DNA from: Nocardia exalbida NBRC 100660
GTDB lineage: Bacteria > Actinomycetota > Actinomycetes > Mycobacteriales > Mycobacteriaceae
DNA length: 59,141 nucleotides
Direction of reading: 5' to 3'
Assembly: GCF_000308575.1 (NCBI RefSeq)
Contig: NZ_BAFZ01000053.1
Location: 1 to 59,141 of the forward strand
Shown here: positions 51,486 through 59,141 of the stretch, one piece after another
Layout: every line of letters starts with the position of its first letter
How positions within the stretch are numbered: the first letter of the stretch is position 1
Notes under the pieces: model-generated
The model's input: the letters and a program-made list of their open reading frames with translations, nothing else
Databases searched by the model: none
Told to the model about the DNA's origin: nothing
Made by a program: the position numbers and the translations under genes

Positions 51486-52121
51486 TCAGCGCTCGAGGAC
51501 GGCGCGGTGCAGCAGTTCGCCGATGCGCCGGTGGATCAGCGCGGTGTCGTCCCCGTCGGCGACGAACTCCAGGAACAGCGCCGCACCCGCCGCCAGTGCG
51601 ATGACGGCCCTGGCGTCGAGCTCGGCCTGCCCGCGGGGTTCGGTGGCACCCGGCCGGGCGGTCCCGCCACGGCGTCCGGCCGTGTCGCCCGCGGCGAAGA
51701 GCGCGGCCGCCGGTGTGCTGAACCCGGCCCACAGCCGGTGGCGCAAGTGCGGGTCGTGATCGAGCGCGGTCAACAGCCCCGGGACGGCGGCGCGAACATC
51801 GGCGCGCGCGAACAATTCCCGGCTGCCGCGCAGCACCCACTCGATCCACCCGGACTGGTCGGTGCCCTCGAACGGGCCCAGGTCGGGTGTCTCACCCAGA
51901 ACGGCGTGCAGCACCAACTCCGCCTTGGATTGCCAGCGGCGACCGATGGAAGCCCGGCCGACTCCGGCGCGTGCCGCCACCGCCCGGACGCTCAACTCAT
52001 CCCATCCGACTTCGGCCAACATCTCCCGGACGGTCGCCAGCACGCGCTGCTCGACCGACTCGTCCCGAGGCCGGCCGACGCTCCGGGGCCCCGGCCGCGG
52101 GTCCTGTGCCGTTTCGCCCAT
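51486..52121 (-). CDS. TetR-family transcriptional regulator
   Basis: A 211-residue repressor. After a basic, Pro-rich lead (QDPRPGPRSVGRPRDESVEQ) the HTH reads VREMLAEVGWDELSVRAVAA followed by AGVGRASIGRRWQSKAELVL. The C-terminal TetR_C domain is of the type found with GRPR leads. It is divergent from the NAD-dependent epimerase gene at 52343, and a 17-bp palindrome 22 bases upstream of its start is the likely autoregulatory site. Confidence 0.92.
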   Translation of the reverse strand: MGETAQDPRPGPRSVGRPRDESVEQRVLATVREMLAEVGWDELSVRAVAARAGVGRASIGRRWQSKAELVLHAVLGETPDLGPFEGTDQSGWIEWVLRGSRELFARADVRAAVPGLLTALDHDPHLRHRLWAGFSTPAAALFAAGDTAGRRGGTARPGATEPRGQAELDARAVIALAAGAALFLEFVADGDDTALIHRRIGELLHRAVLER

Positions 52122-52142
52122 GCCGTTTCCCGCCTTCTATTA

Positions 52143-52159
52143 CGATGCCACTGGCATCG
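52143..52159. promoter_or_regulatory. TetR operator palindrome
   Basis: A perfect CGATGCC-ACT-GGCATCG inverted repeat, 22 bases upstream of the tetR start codon, in the 221-base divergent gap shared with the epimerase gene. Confidence 0.72.
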
Positions 52160-52342
52160 AATTTATGCCGATGCTTCGGGCAATTGTCGCGGCGCGCCGA
52201 AGGCGCCCCGTGGGCGGCCCGGACAGGTGAGCTCGGGGTGACGAAGGAATGAGATGGGCGGACGAAACGGTCGACCGTGGACGGCGGCGCGGGGAACGGA
52301 AACGCGGGAGCGGTCGACCGGAAACGACAAGGGGTAGCCGGG

Positions 52343-53335
52343 ATGCGAATCGCGGTCACCGGCGGCACCGGCTACCTGGGTGCGCATACCGTTTCCGCAC
52401 TGCTGCGGGCGGGGCACAGCGTCGTCCTGCTGGTCCATCCGAGCGAATCGGTCCCGGCGGCGGTCGGCATGTTCGATGCCGGGCCCGAAGCGCTGTCGGT
52501 GCTGCCGGGCGACATCCGGGATCCGAAGGTGGTCGAGGCGTTGCTCGTCGGATGCGACGCCGTCCTGCACGCGGCGGGCGTGGTCGGCACCGACGACCGG
52601 CGCGAGCAGTTGATGTGGGAGGTCAACGCCGACGCGACGGCCACCGTGCTGGCCCGCGCGACAGCGCTCGGATTGGACCCGATCGTCCACGTGGCCAGCT
52701 ACAGCGCGCTTTTCCCCAGCCCCGATCCGGTCATCACGCCCGACAGCCCGACCGCGCCCGGTCGCAGCGCCTACGGCCGCACCAAGTCGGCCGCCGATCG
52801 GATCGCCCGGGCGTTGCAGGCCGCGGGCGCGCCGATCGTCATCACCTACCCCTCCAGCGTCGTCGGCCCTGGCCTCGGCGCGCAGGCCGGGATCACCTCC
52901 GACGGCTGGGGCGCGATTCTGCGGGCCCGGGTCGCGCCGCGGATTCGCGGCGGGATGCAGATGATCGACGTCCGGGACGTGGCCGCCGTGCACGCCGCCG
53001 TCATGCGTCCCGGTCTCGGACCGCGGCGCTATCTGTGCGGCGGTCACCTGGTGGCGTTCGACGAGATCGTGGACATCCTGGAAAGTGCTGCCGGACAGCG
53101 GATCCGGCGGGTCCCGGTGCCGAAGGCCGCGCTGCTGGGACTCGGGCGGCTCACCGACGCCGCCGCCCGCTTCCTGCCGATCAGCGCCGGGCTCAGCTAC
53201 GAGGCCGCGTGGTTGCTGACCACCGCCACGCCGACCGACGATTCCCGGACCCTGGCCGAACTCGATCTGCGCTGGCGGCCCATCCGGGACGCCATCGTCG
53301 AATCGGTGCGGCGCGAGAACGGTTCGCGCACGTGA
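52343..53335 (+). CDS. NAD-dependent epimerase/dehydratase (extended SDR)
   Basis: 330 residues from the ATG at 52343 (MRIAVTGGTGYLGAHTVSAL). The motifs are complete: Rossmann TGGTGYLG, CDAVLHAAGVVG, VASYSALFPS (Ser) and SAYGRTKSAADRIA (Tyr-xxx-Lys). Similar mycobacterial proteins act on sterol or polyprenyl-type alcohols or on dihydroflavonol-like substrates; no substrate is evident. It is probably controlled by the divergent TetR. It ends 15 bases from the convergent SDR gene. Confidence 0.88.
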   Translation: MRIAVTGGTGYLGAHTVSALLRAGHSVVLLVHPSESVPAAVGMFDAGPEALSVLPGDIRDPKVVEALLVGCDAVLHAAGVVGTDDRREQLMWEVNADATATVLARATALGLDPIVHVASYSALFPSPDPVITPDSPTAPGRSAYGRTKSAADRIARALQAAGAPIVITYPSSVVGPGLGAQAGITSDGWGAILRARVAPRIRGGMQMIDVRDVAAVHAAVMRPGLGPRRYLCGGHLVAFDEIVDILESAAGQRIRRVPVPKAALLGLGRLTDAAARFLPISAGLSYEAAWLLTTATPTDDSRTLAELDLRWRPIRDAIVESVRRENGSRT

Positions 53336-53350
53336 GGGACCGCGAGCCGG

Positions 53351-54121
53351 TCAGATCAGCTCGCGGGATACGGCGGCGACGAGACCGCCGTCGATGATCA
53401 GATCCTGGCCGTTGACGTAGGACGCCTCGGCGGACGCGAGGAATGCCACGGCGCAGGCCACGTCGTCGGCGGTACCCAACCGGCGGCTCGCCACCTCGGC
53501 CAGCACGGCGGTGTGCGCGTCGGGGCTGACGTTGTCGTGGAACATCGGAGTCTCGATGTACCCGGGGCTCACGGAATTGACCCGGATTCCCCTGGGTCCC
53601 AGCTCCGCCGCGAGGGTGCGGGCCAGGTTGTGCACGGCCGCCTTGGTCGCCGCGTACAGCGAGGCGCCGGGCAGGCCGCGGTGCAGCGTCCACGACGCGT
53701 TGATGACGACCGCGGCGTGCGCGGACAGCAGCGGCAGGGCTTTCTGGACGGTGAAGAACACGCCTTTGAAGTTGGTGTCCACGACGCGGTCGAACTCGTC
53801 CTCGGTGACTTCGGCGTGCGGCTGGAAGGACGCGACCCCCGCGTTGGCGAACACGACATCGAGGCGGCCGTACCGATCGCGAATGGCGGCGGTGAGCGCG
53901 TCGAGGTCGGCCAGACGCGCCGCATCGGCTCGGATCGCGAGCACGCGGTCGCCGCCGTGCAATGCGCCGGCCGCGGCGTCCAGTCGGGTCCGGTCCCGGC
54001 CGGTGATGACCACCTGCGCGCCTTCCGCGAGCAGCCGTCGGGCGGTGGCAAGCCCCATGCCGCTCGAGCCGCCGGTGATGAGCGCGACCTTGCCGTCGAA
54101 TCGGGAGATGTTGTGCGTCAT
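53351..54121 (-). CDS. Classical SDR oxidoreductase (FabG-like)
   Basis: 256 residues with all classical motifs: ALITGGSSGMGLATARRLLA (cofactor), NAGVASFQPH, INASWTLHRGLPGASLYAAT with the catalytic Ser and Tyr, the following Lys (YAATK), and RVNSVSPGYIETPMF. The Arg in TGRDRTRL favours NADPH. It reduces a ketone or oxidises an alcohol of unknown identity. It lies 75 bases downstream of the MmyB-type regulator on the same strand; MmyB-SDR neighbours are common in Streptomyces and Nocardia, where the regulator controls the enzyme. Confidence 0.92.
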   Translation of the reverse strand: MTHNISRFDGKVALITGGSSGMGLATARRLLAEGAQVVITGRDRTRLDAAAGALHGGDRVLAIRADAARLADLDALTAAIRDRYGRLDVVFANAGVASFQPHAEVTEDEFDRVVDTNFKGVFFTVQKALPLLSAHAAVVINASWTLHRGLPGASLYAATKAAVHNLARTLAAELGPRGIRVNSVSPGYIETPMFHDNVSPDAHTAVLAEVASRRLGTADDVACAVAFLASAEASYVNGQDLIIDGGLVAAVSRELI

Positions 54122-54196
54122 GGAAATCAGCGTGCCGAAGCGTCCCGGGAGCGAACAGTGTCCAGTTGACCTAGGTGTGGCACCACCAGGTTGCGG

Positions 54197-55039
54197 TCAC
54201 ACCGGGGCGAGTTGGCTGCGCATCAGCCCGTCGACCCGCTGGGCGGTGCCGGGTTGCGGGTTGTAGAGCACCAGGAACCAGTCCGGATGGTCGGCCACCG
54301 CGAGGGTGGTCGTGTCGAACAGCAGGTCACCGGCTACGGGATGGCGCACCGCTTTCACGGCTTGGACGGCGGCGTCCACATCGTGGCGGGCCCACAGCCG
54401 GGCGAACTCGGGACTCGCGGCGGTGAGTTCGCCGACCACCCTGGCGAACTCGGGATCGCCGGGGGCGTGCGCGGCGTCGGCGCGGAAGGCGGCCACGACC
54501 GCGGGCGCGATGGCGGTCCACGCCACGTGCATGGCTCGGTACCGGGCGTTGGTGAAAAAGCTGATCAGGCAGTTGTGGTCGGCCTCGGTGAATCCGAAGA
54601 CAGTTCGTGCCGCGTCGTTGACCGCGAGCAGATTCCAGCAGCGGTCACGCAGCACTGCCGGGCGCGATCCCCACGCGTCGAGCAACCGGTGCAGCTCGGG
54701 GGTGACCTCGGTGCCACGGGCCGCGCCCGGCGGCGGTGGATTGAGACCGGCGAGCAGATACAGGTGCGACCGCTCCGGTCCGGAAAGGCGCAGTGCCGCA
54801 CCGACCGCGTCGAGGACCTCCGCCGACACGGTGATATCGCGCCCCTGCTCCAGCCACGTGTACCAGGACACGCCGACACCGGCGAGTATCGCGACCTCCT
54901 CCCGGCGCAGGCCGGGCGTCCGCCGCCGGCCCACCGCCGCCAGGCCGACGTCGTGCGGAGTGAGCCGGGCTCTGCGGGTGCGGAGGAAGTCACGGAGTTG
55001 GGCACGCCGGTGCGGTGCCGCCGAAGTTTCGCCGGTCAT
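54197..55039 (-). CDS. XRE-family regulator with MmyB-like ligand domain
   Basis: About 280 residues. The start is the ATG at 55039 (a GTG two codons upstream is also possible; neither has a good ribosome-binding site). The HTH is RRTPGLRREEVAILAGVGVS followed by WYTWLEQGRDI, the family's hallmark. The C-terminal PAS-like MmyB domain has CWNLLAVNDAARTVFG and ARWARHDVD-like motifs; in MmyB it binds a fatty acid. The gene lies 27 bases behind the last P450 of conservon 2 on the same strand, so it may share that transcript. Confidence 0.9.
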   Translation of the reverse strand: MTGETSAAPHRRAQLRDFLRTRRARLTPHDVGLAAVGRRRTPGLRREEVAILAGVGVSWYTWLEQGRDITVSAEVLDAVGAALRLSGPERSHLYLLAGLNPPPPGAARGTEVTPELHRLLDAWGSRPAVLRDRCWNLLAVNDAARTVFGFTEADHNCLISFFTNARYRAMHVAWTAIAPAVVAAFRADAAHAPGDPEFARVVGELTAASPEFARLWARHDVDAAVQAVKAVRHPVAGDLLFDTTTLAVADHPDWFLVLYNPQPGTAQRVDGLMRSQLAPV

Positions 55040-55066
55040 AGGCACGGCAACAACCGACGCTTCGGA

Positions 55067-56302
55067 TCAGTTCCCGAGGTGCACCGGGAATGCTTCGAGG
55101 TCGTTCTGGGTGAGGACGGGGAGGTTGCGGATCTCCTCGACCGGCACTGCGAAGCGCAGGCCGGGGAAGCGGGTGAACAAGGCGGGCAGCGCGATCCCGG
55201 CTTCCAGGCGGGCGAGGGCCGCGCCGGGGCAGATGTGCGGGCCGTATCCGAAAGCCAAGTGGCGGTTGGCGGTCGCGCGGGAGACGTCGAAGTCGTCGGC
55301 GTCCGGGCCGTGCACGGCGAAATCCCGGCCGATCGCACGGTAGGACATGACCACGCCCTCGCCCTTCTCGATGACGGTGTCGCCCACGGCGATGTCCTCG
55401 GTGGCGAAACGCATCAGCAGGTGCGTGACGGGGCTGTCCCAGCGCAGGGTCTCCTCCACCGCGGCCTCCCAGGTGAGGTCACCGGCACGGATGGCGCTCA
55501 GCTGTTCCGGCCGCCCCAGCAGGGCGCGCACGGCGTTGAGGATGAGGCCGATGGTGGTCTCGTGCCCGGCGGCCACCAGTGCCTTCAGGTTGCCCACCAC
55601 TTCTTCCTCGGTGAGCGGCTCGGTGCCGTCGCCGCCGACGATGAAAGCGCTGGTCAGGTCGTCTGCCGGGTCGGCGGTCTTTTTGCGAACCAGGTCGGTG
55701 AAGTAGAGGTCCAGCTCGTCGATCACCCGTAGCCTCTCGTCCTGCGGCGTGAGCAGTGAGAAGAACGCTTTGTACCAGCCGAGCAGCATCGGATGGTCGG
55801 CCCGGTCCACGCCCATCAGCTCACTGATCACCCGCATCGGCAGCGGATAGGCGAACACCGTCTTGAGGTCTACCGCCGTGCCGTCGCGTCCGGCCTCGGC
55901 GAGATCGTCGAGCAGTTCGACGGTCATCCGCTCGATCGTCGGCCGCAGCGCGTCGAGCCTGCGCTTGGTCAGCGCCTGGGTGGTCTTGATCCGCAGCCTG
56001 CGGTGCTCGGCGCCGTCGACGGTGAACATGGAGCGACCCGCGTCGATCATGCCGATCAGCGGCCACTGCCTGGTCACCGCGCCGGACTGCCACAGCGACC
56101 ACGCGTTGATGTCCTTGACCAGCCGGGTGTCGACGAGCAGCTGCCTGGCGAGCGTGTGCTGGGTGACGGTCCAGGCGGGCACGCCGAGCAGTTCGATCCG
56201 GGTGAGCGGGCCTTCGGCGCGTAGCCGGCTGGTCTCCGCGCCCAGGTCGCCGACCATCGGATCGATGACAAGGGTGGCTGCGTGCGGGCATTCGGTGCTC
56301 AC
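55067..56302 (-). CDS. Conservon 2 P450, CYP154-like
   Basis: 411 residues. The GTG start at 56302 overlaps the previous stop (GTGA), although the frame stays open upstream. It is canonical: helix I VAAGHETTIGLILNAVRALL, helix K EETLRWDSPVTHLLMRF, heme loop FGYGPHICPGAALARLEAG with Cys near 358. It follows the CYP157-like gene as in Streptomyces conservons, but differs clearly from the conservon 1 copies, so the two loci are old relatives, not recent duplicates. The substrate is unknown. Confidence 0.9.
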   Translation of the reverse strand: MSTECPHAATLVIDPMVGDLGAETSRLRAEGPLTRIELLGVPAWTVTQHTLARQLLVDTRLVKDINAWSLWQSGAVTRQWPLIGMIDAGRSMFTVDGAEHRRLRIKTTQALTKRRLDALRPTIERMTVELLDDLAEAGRDGTAVDLKTVFAYPLPMRVISELMGVDRADHPMLLGWYKAFFSLLTPQDERLRVIDELDLYFTDLVRKKTADPADDLTSAFIVGGDGTEPLTEEEVVGNLKALVAAGHETTIGLILNAVRALLGRPEQLSAIRAGDLTWEAAVEETLRWDSPVTHLLMRFATEDIAVGDTVIEKGEGVVMSYRAIGRDFAVHGPDADDFDVSRATANRHLAFGYGPHICPGAALARLEAGIALPALFTRFPGLRFAVPVEEIRNLPVLTQNDLEAFPVHLGN

Positions 56303-57570
56303 GGGGTACCTCCGACGGCGCGAACGGGTGTGAAGCGGACGGGCAGAGATGTCATGCCGCGCAGGAAGGCCGACGGTCGCCGGACCAGATTCCGGGCGGG
56401 TATCGCCAGATCGAGGTCGGGCAGCCGGTCGAGCAGGACCTCGATGCCGGTGCGCGCGATGACCTCGGCGATCTCCTGCGCGGGAAAGGGGCAGCGGTAT
56501 TCGCCGTAGCTGAACGCGAAATGCGCGCTGTTGCCGGTGTGCGCGGGCTCGGCGCCGTCGGAGACGTGCTGGCGCACATGCGGATCGGCGTTGGCCGCGG
56601 CCAGGCCGAGCAACAGCATGTCCCCGGCGCGGATCACCTTGTCGCCCAGGCGCGTGTCGCGGGCGGCCCAGCGCCCGGCGAGGATCTGGGTCGGCGTGTC
56701 CTCCCACAGGACTTCGTTCATCGCCTGGCCAACGCTGTGGCGCCCGCCGCCGAGGGCGGCGGCGAACCGGTCGTCGGTGAGCATCAGCCGCACCGAGTTC
56801 CCGATCCAGTCGGCCGTGGGCAGATACCCCGCGGCGGTGATCGCCATCAGGTCGAGGACGTATTCCTGGTCGGTGAACGGACCGGGATGCGCGAGCATCC
56901 AGGACACCAGATCGGCGCCCCGCGCGGCCTTCTTGCTCGCCAGCAGGCGCTGCATGTGTTCGGCGAACTGCTGATGCGCGGCCTGCGCATCGGACCCGCC
57001 GTCGGCGAGGGTCTTCATCGTCCACGCCACCTGCGGTCCGTCCTCGTCGGGGAAACCGAGGATCCGCGCGAGCGCCAGCACCGGCAGCGGCTCGGCGAAA
57101 TCGGCGACCAGTTCCGCTTCACCCCGGCCGCAGAACGCGTCGATCAAGCGGTCGGCCAAATCCTCACAGGCGCGGCGCAATCCGAAGGTGTCGACCGCCT
57201 CCAGCGCCGGCTCCACCATCGCCACGTGCCTGCGGTGCTCCGCGCCCGCGGTGAAATAGATCGATGGCATCGGCTGCCCGACCATCGGCAGCAGCGGCCA
57301 GTCCGGCGGAATGTTCGGCCACTGATTCCATCGGCCGACATCGCGCGGGAACAATTCGGGATCGCTGGTCACCTGGTGCACTTCCCGGTAGCCGATGACC
57401 AGCCACGCGGGGACGCCGCCGGGCAGTTCGACGGCGACCACCGGGCCGTGCTCGCGACGCATCTCGTGATAGAGCTGGTGCGGATCGGTATGGAAACGCG
57501 GGCCGCTCAACGTCACCGGGGCGGCGTGAACGGGGCAGCTGTCGGTGGAACTCGGCGCGGGCGTGGTCAT
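56299..57570 (-). CDS. Conservon 2 P450, CYP157-like (no ExxR)
   Basis: 423 residues. The helix K region reads NEVLWEDTPTQILAGRW: the Arg of ExxR is Trp, the same type of change as the EQSLW reported for Streptomyces CYP157C1. Helix I is ITAAGYLPTADWIGNSV, lacking the acid-Thr pair. The heme loop is FSYGEYRCPFPAQE with Cys near 360. It starts four bases inside the end of cvnD and ends in a 4-base overlap with the CYP154-like gene, so it is tightly coupled to both. Whether it turns over substrate or serves as a structural partner is unknown. Confidence 0.88.
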   Translation of the reverse strand: MTTPAPSSTDSCPVHAAPVTLSGPRFHTDPHQLYHEMRREHGPVVAVELPGGVPAWLVIGYREVHQVTSDPELFPRDVGRWNQWPNIPPDWPLLPMVGQPMPSIYFTAGAEHRRHVAMVEPALEAVDTFGLRRACEDLADRLIDAFCGRGEAELVADFAEPLPVLALARILGFPDEDGPQVAWTMKTLADGGSDAQAAHQQFAEHMQRLLASKKAARGADLVSWMLAHPGPFTDQEYVLDLMAITAAGYLPTADWIGNSVRLMLTDDRFAAALGGGRHSVGQAMNEVLWEDTPTQILAGRWAARDTRLGDKVIRAGDMLLLGLAAANADPHVRQHVSDGAEPAHTGNSAHFAFSYGEYRCPFPAQEIAEVIARTGIEVLLDRLPDLDLAIPARNLVRRPSAFLRGMTSLPVRFTPVRAVGGTP

Positions 57571-58211
57571 GACGCGGCCTCCGGAGTCGGGAGCAGGGGG
57601 CGCCGGGCCGCCGGGGGCGGGGCGAGGGAGTAGAGGTGCTCGACGAGGGTGATGAGGACGCCCTTGCCGGACTCGCGGGAGCGGGCGTCGCAGTCGATCA
57701 CCGGCACGTGCGGATCCAGGTCGAGCGCGTCGCGCACCTCGTCGGGGCGGTGGCCGCCGCCGAAGTCGTTGCAGGCGACGACGAACGGTGTCTTCTGGTG
57801 TTCCAGCCGGTCGACGGCGTACCAGGAGTCGGCGATCCGGTGCGGGTCGACCAGCACGATCGCGCCGAGCGCCCCGGTGAACAGCCGGTCCCAGAGGAAC
57901 CGGAACCGCTCCTGCCCCGGTGCGCCGAAGAGGTACAGCACGTGTTCGTGGTCGATGGTGATCCGGCCGAAGTCGAAGGCGACGGTCGTCGTCGACTTGC
58001 CCGGCGCGCCACTGGGATCGTCGATGCCCAGCCCCTCGTCGGTCATGATCGCCTCGGTGTCCAGCGGCCGGATCTCGCTGACCGCCCGGACCATCGTCGT
58101 CTTGCCCACGCCGAAACCTCCGACGATGACGATCTTCAGTCCCCGCGTGGTCGCACGATGCAGGGGCGCGTCCGCGCGGGCCGGGCGCGGGTCAGAGTTT
58201 GCGAAGTCCAA
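57567..58211 (-). CDS. cvnD: Conservon 2 small GTPase CvnD
   Basis: 214 residues from a TTG that overlaps the cvnC end by 20 bases; no better in-frame start precedes the P-loop. The P-loop is VGGFGVGKTTMVRAVSE (about residues 29-40), switch II FGAPGQERF, G4 CNDFGGG (N-D-F for NKxD), and the C-terminal ITLVEHLYSLAP matches the end of other CvnD proteins before a Pro-rich tail. It ends overlapping the CYP157-like start. It acts as the GTP switch of the second conservon. Confidence 0.9.
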   Translation of the reverse strand: MDFANSDPRPARADAPLHRATTRGLKIVIVGGFGVGKTTMVRAVSEIRPLDTEAIMTDEGLGIDDPSGAPGKSTTTVAFDFGRITIDHEHVLYLFGAPGQERFRFLWDRLFTGALGAIVLVDPHRIADSWYAVDRLEHQKTPFVVACNDFGGGHRPDEVRDALDLDPHVPVIDCDARSRESGKGVLITLVEHLYSLAPPPAARRPLLPTPEAAS

Positions 58212-58557
58212 CGAGCACCTTCTCCAGCGTCGTGGTGTCGGGCAGGGAGTGCCAGGGCGAGCCGGGCGGACCGGCCAGCGGCGGACGCACGGTGATCTTG
58301 CCCGCGTGCAGCAGGTCCGAGAGCAGGATGGTGGCGATGCCGACCGGAATCCGCAGCTCCGCGGCGATTTCCACGACGGCGGTCGGGGTGCGGCACAGAT
58401 CGAGGATCGCCACGTGCTCGGACTGCATGCCCGCGGTCGGCGCGCACTCGCTGACCACCAGGGTGACCAGATCGAAGGTGTCGGAGTCCGGCTTGCTGCG
58501 GCCACCGGTCAGCGTGTAGAGCCGATCGGGGTCGTCGTCGCGGCCTGGCCTGGTCAC
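58192..58557 (-). CDS. cvnC: Conservon 2 DUF742 protein CvnC
   Basis: 121 residues: DDDPDRLYTLTGGRSKPDSD, FDLVTLVVSECAP, the helical ILDLCRTPTAVVEIAAELRI and PVGIATILLSDLLHAGKITV, and the end EKVLVGLRKL. The same layout as the CvnC of the first conservon but clearly divergent from it. Its GTG start overlaps the cvnB stop by four bases. Confidence 0.92.
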   Translation of the reverse strand: MTRPGRDDDPDRLYTLTGGRSKPDSDTFDLVTLVVSECAPTAGMQSEHVAILDLCRTPTAVVEIAAELRIPVGIATILLSDLLHAGKITVRPPLAGPPGSPWHSLPDTTTLEKVLVGLRKL

Positions 58558-58970
58558 GACACGCCCGCTCCCGGGAAGCGCGGCGCGGCCGCCAAGTACT
58601 CACCCAGCTGCTCCACCAGTTCGCGCATGTTGTGGCCGACCAGTCCCGCGTCCGCGTCCTCGGCGGCGACAACCGCGATGTGCGCGCCCAGCCCGGCTTC
58701 GACGATGAACAGGATGCCGCCGTAGAACTCCGTCATCGACTGGCGCACCCCGGCCCGGCCGTCGCCGAACTCCACCGACGCGCCGTGCGAGAGGCTCTGG
58801 ATGCCCGCCGCGATGGCGGCGAGCTGGTCGGCCCCGTCCACGGTGAGTTCGGGCGTGTGGCAGATCTTCAACCCGTCGCTGGACAGCAGCAGGGCATGCC
58901 TGGTGCGCGGGGTGCGGGTGAGCAGCTGTTCCAACAGCCAGCTCAGCCGAGCGGTCTCGGAGGTCGTCAT
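58554..58970 (-). CDS. cvnB: Conservon 2 Roadblock/LC7 protein CvnB
   Basis: 138 residues: LSWLLEQLLTRTPRTRHALL, LLSSDGLKICHTPELTVDGA, QLAAIAAGIQSLSHGASVEF and the C-terminal LFIVEAGLGAHIAVVAAEDA. The MglB/Roadblock fold is clear. The start ATG overlaps the cvnA stop (ATGA) and the stop overlaps cvnC, so the operon is translated as one coupled unit. Confidence 0.92.
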   Translation of the reverse strand: MTTSETARLSWLLEQLLTRTPRTRHALLLSSDGLKICHTPELTVDGADQLAAIAAGIQSLSHGASVEFGDGRAGVRQSMTEFYGGILFIVEAGLGAHIAVVAAEDADAGLVGHNMRELVEQLGEYLAAAPRFPGAGVS

Positions 58971-59141
58971 AGTTCGTTCTCCACGGAGCCGGAAGGGGCG
59001 GGGGTAGGGGTGGCGGCACGGCCGGTCGCGGGCCCGCTCACCGCGCGCTGGAACGCGCCGAGCGAGTCGGGGCGTGCCGCGGGGGGAGTCGGCGCGGCGG
59101 GCTCCGGTGCGGCGAGCCCGCCGGGATGGACGGCGGCCAGC
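58967..59141 (-). CDS. cvnA: CvnA C-terminal end (conservon 2), 5' part outside window
   Basis: The last 58 codons of a leftward gene, up to the TGA overlapping cvnB. The translation, Ala/Pro-rich with ARPDSLGAFQRAVSGPATGR and the end SGSVENEL, is typical of the disordered tail of CvnA sensor proteins (LGAFQRAVSG is a common motif there). The membrane and ATPase domains lie beyond the window. Confidence 0.85.
   Translation of the reverse strand, partial: LAAVHPGGLAAPEPAAPTPPAARPDSLGAFQRAVSGPATGRAATPTPAPSGSVENEL

Noticed and set aside
54122..54196. GGTG...CACC dyad between the MmyB-type gene and the SDR as an operator
   Set aside because: The arms are only four bases long and the flanks do not extend the symmetry. 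MmyB control of the SDR is plausible from context but this site is too weak to call.
1..59141. tRNA genes, CRISPR arrays, insertion sequences or attachment sites
   Set aside because: Looked for repeated spaced units, transposase motifs, terminal inverted repeats and cloverleaf-like sequences; none was convincing.

Overview
The window is 59 kb of very GC-rich DNA with GTG/TTG starts, many 4-bp start/stop overlaps, two conservon operons (cvnABCD plus P450s), an F420-type LLM oxidoreductase and an Rv2629-type protein. This fits a mycolic-acid actinomycete, most likely Nocardia or a close relative. No rRNA, tRNA, CRISPR array, insertion sequence or phage gene was seen.

Layout. (1) 1-2084: a MarR regulator and an EmrB-type exporter on the minus strand, with a twin-operator promoter, divergent from (2) 2085-8344: a compact lipid/polyketide locus encoding a fatty acyl-AMP ligase, a free acyl carrier protein and a KS-AT-ACP protein that ends in a PLP alpha-oxoamine synthase domain. 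I infer an amino-diketone or 3-hydroxypyrrole type alkyl product. (3) 8709-16605: a secreted carboxylesterase, a PAS-ANTAR protein, an Rv2629/Balon-like ribosome-associated protein, a long gap holding a small ORF flanked by a palindrome and a terminator, and a one-pass receptor-like protein with an outside periplasmic-binding-protein domain. (4) 16584-24262: transporters, an EthD protein preceded by an exact KstR-type box, LysR, a DapA-family lyase, TetR, an atypical SDR and an Rv0910-like protein.

(5) 24825-34439: the first conservon (cvnA, B, C, D) followed by five P450 genes, clearly tandem copies of a CYP157-like/CYP154-like pair. Duplicated cvnD tails are still visible before two of them. 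(6) 34563-39620: an MFS permease, a flavin reductase, a MerR-LLM pair, and a hydrolase divergent from a TetR gene. (7) 39684-45312: a leftward four-gene operon: an acyltransferase of the carnitine type whose catalytic His is Glu, an MFS exporter, a PLP enzyme that looks like the arginine oxidases MppP/RohP/Ind4, and a D-2-hydroxyacid-dehydrogenase-like protein lacking the catalytic Arg and Glu. This is the best candidate for an undescribed pathway. (8) 45863-54121: an IPT/TIG-repeat protein, epimerase/SDR enzymes, small stress-type proteins, a secreted lipase, NUDIX and TetR.

(9) 54197-59141: a second, leftward conservon (cvnA only as its C-terminus at the window edge, then B, C, D, a CYP157-like and a CYP154-like P450), with an MmyB-type regulator directly behind it.

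All function calls rest on motifs read by eye and on memory of the families. No database search was possible.
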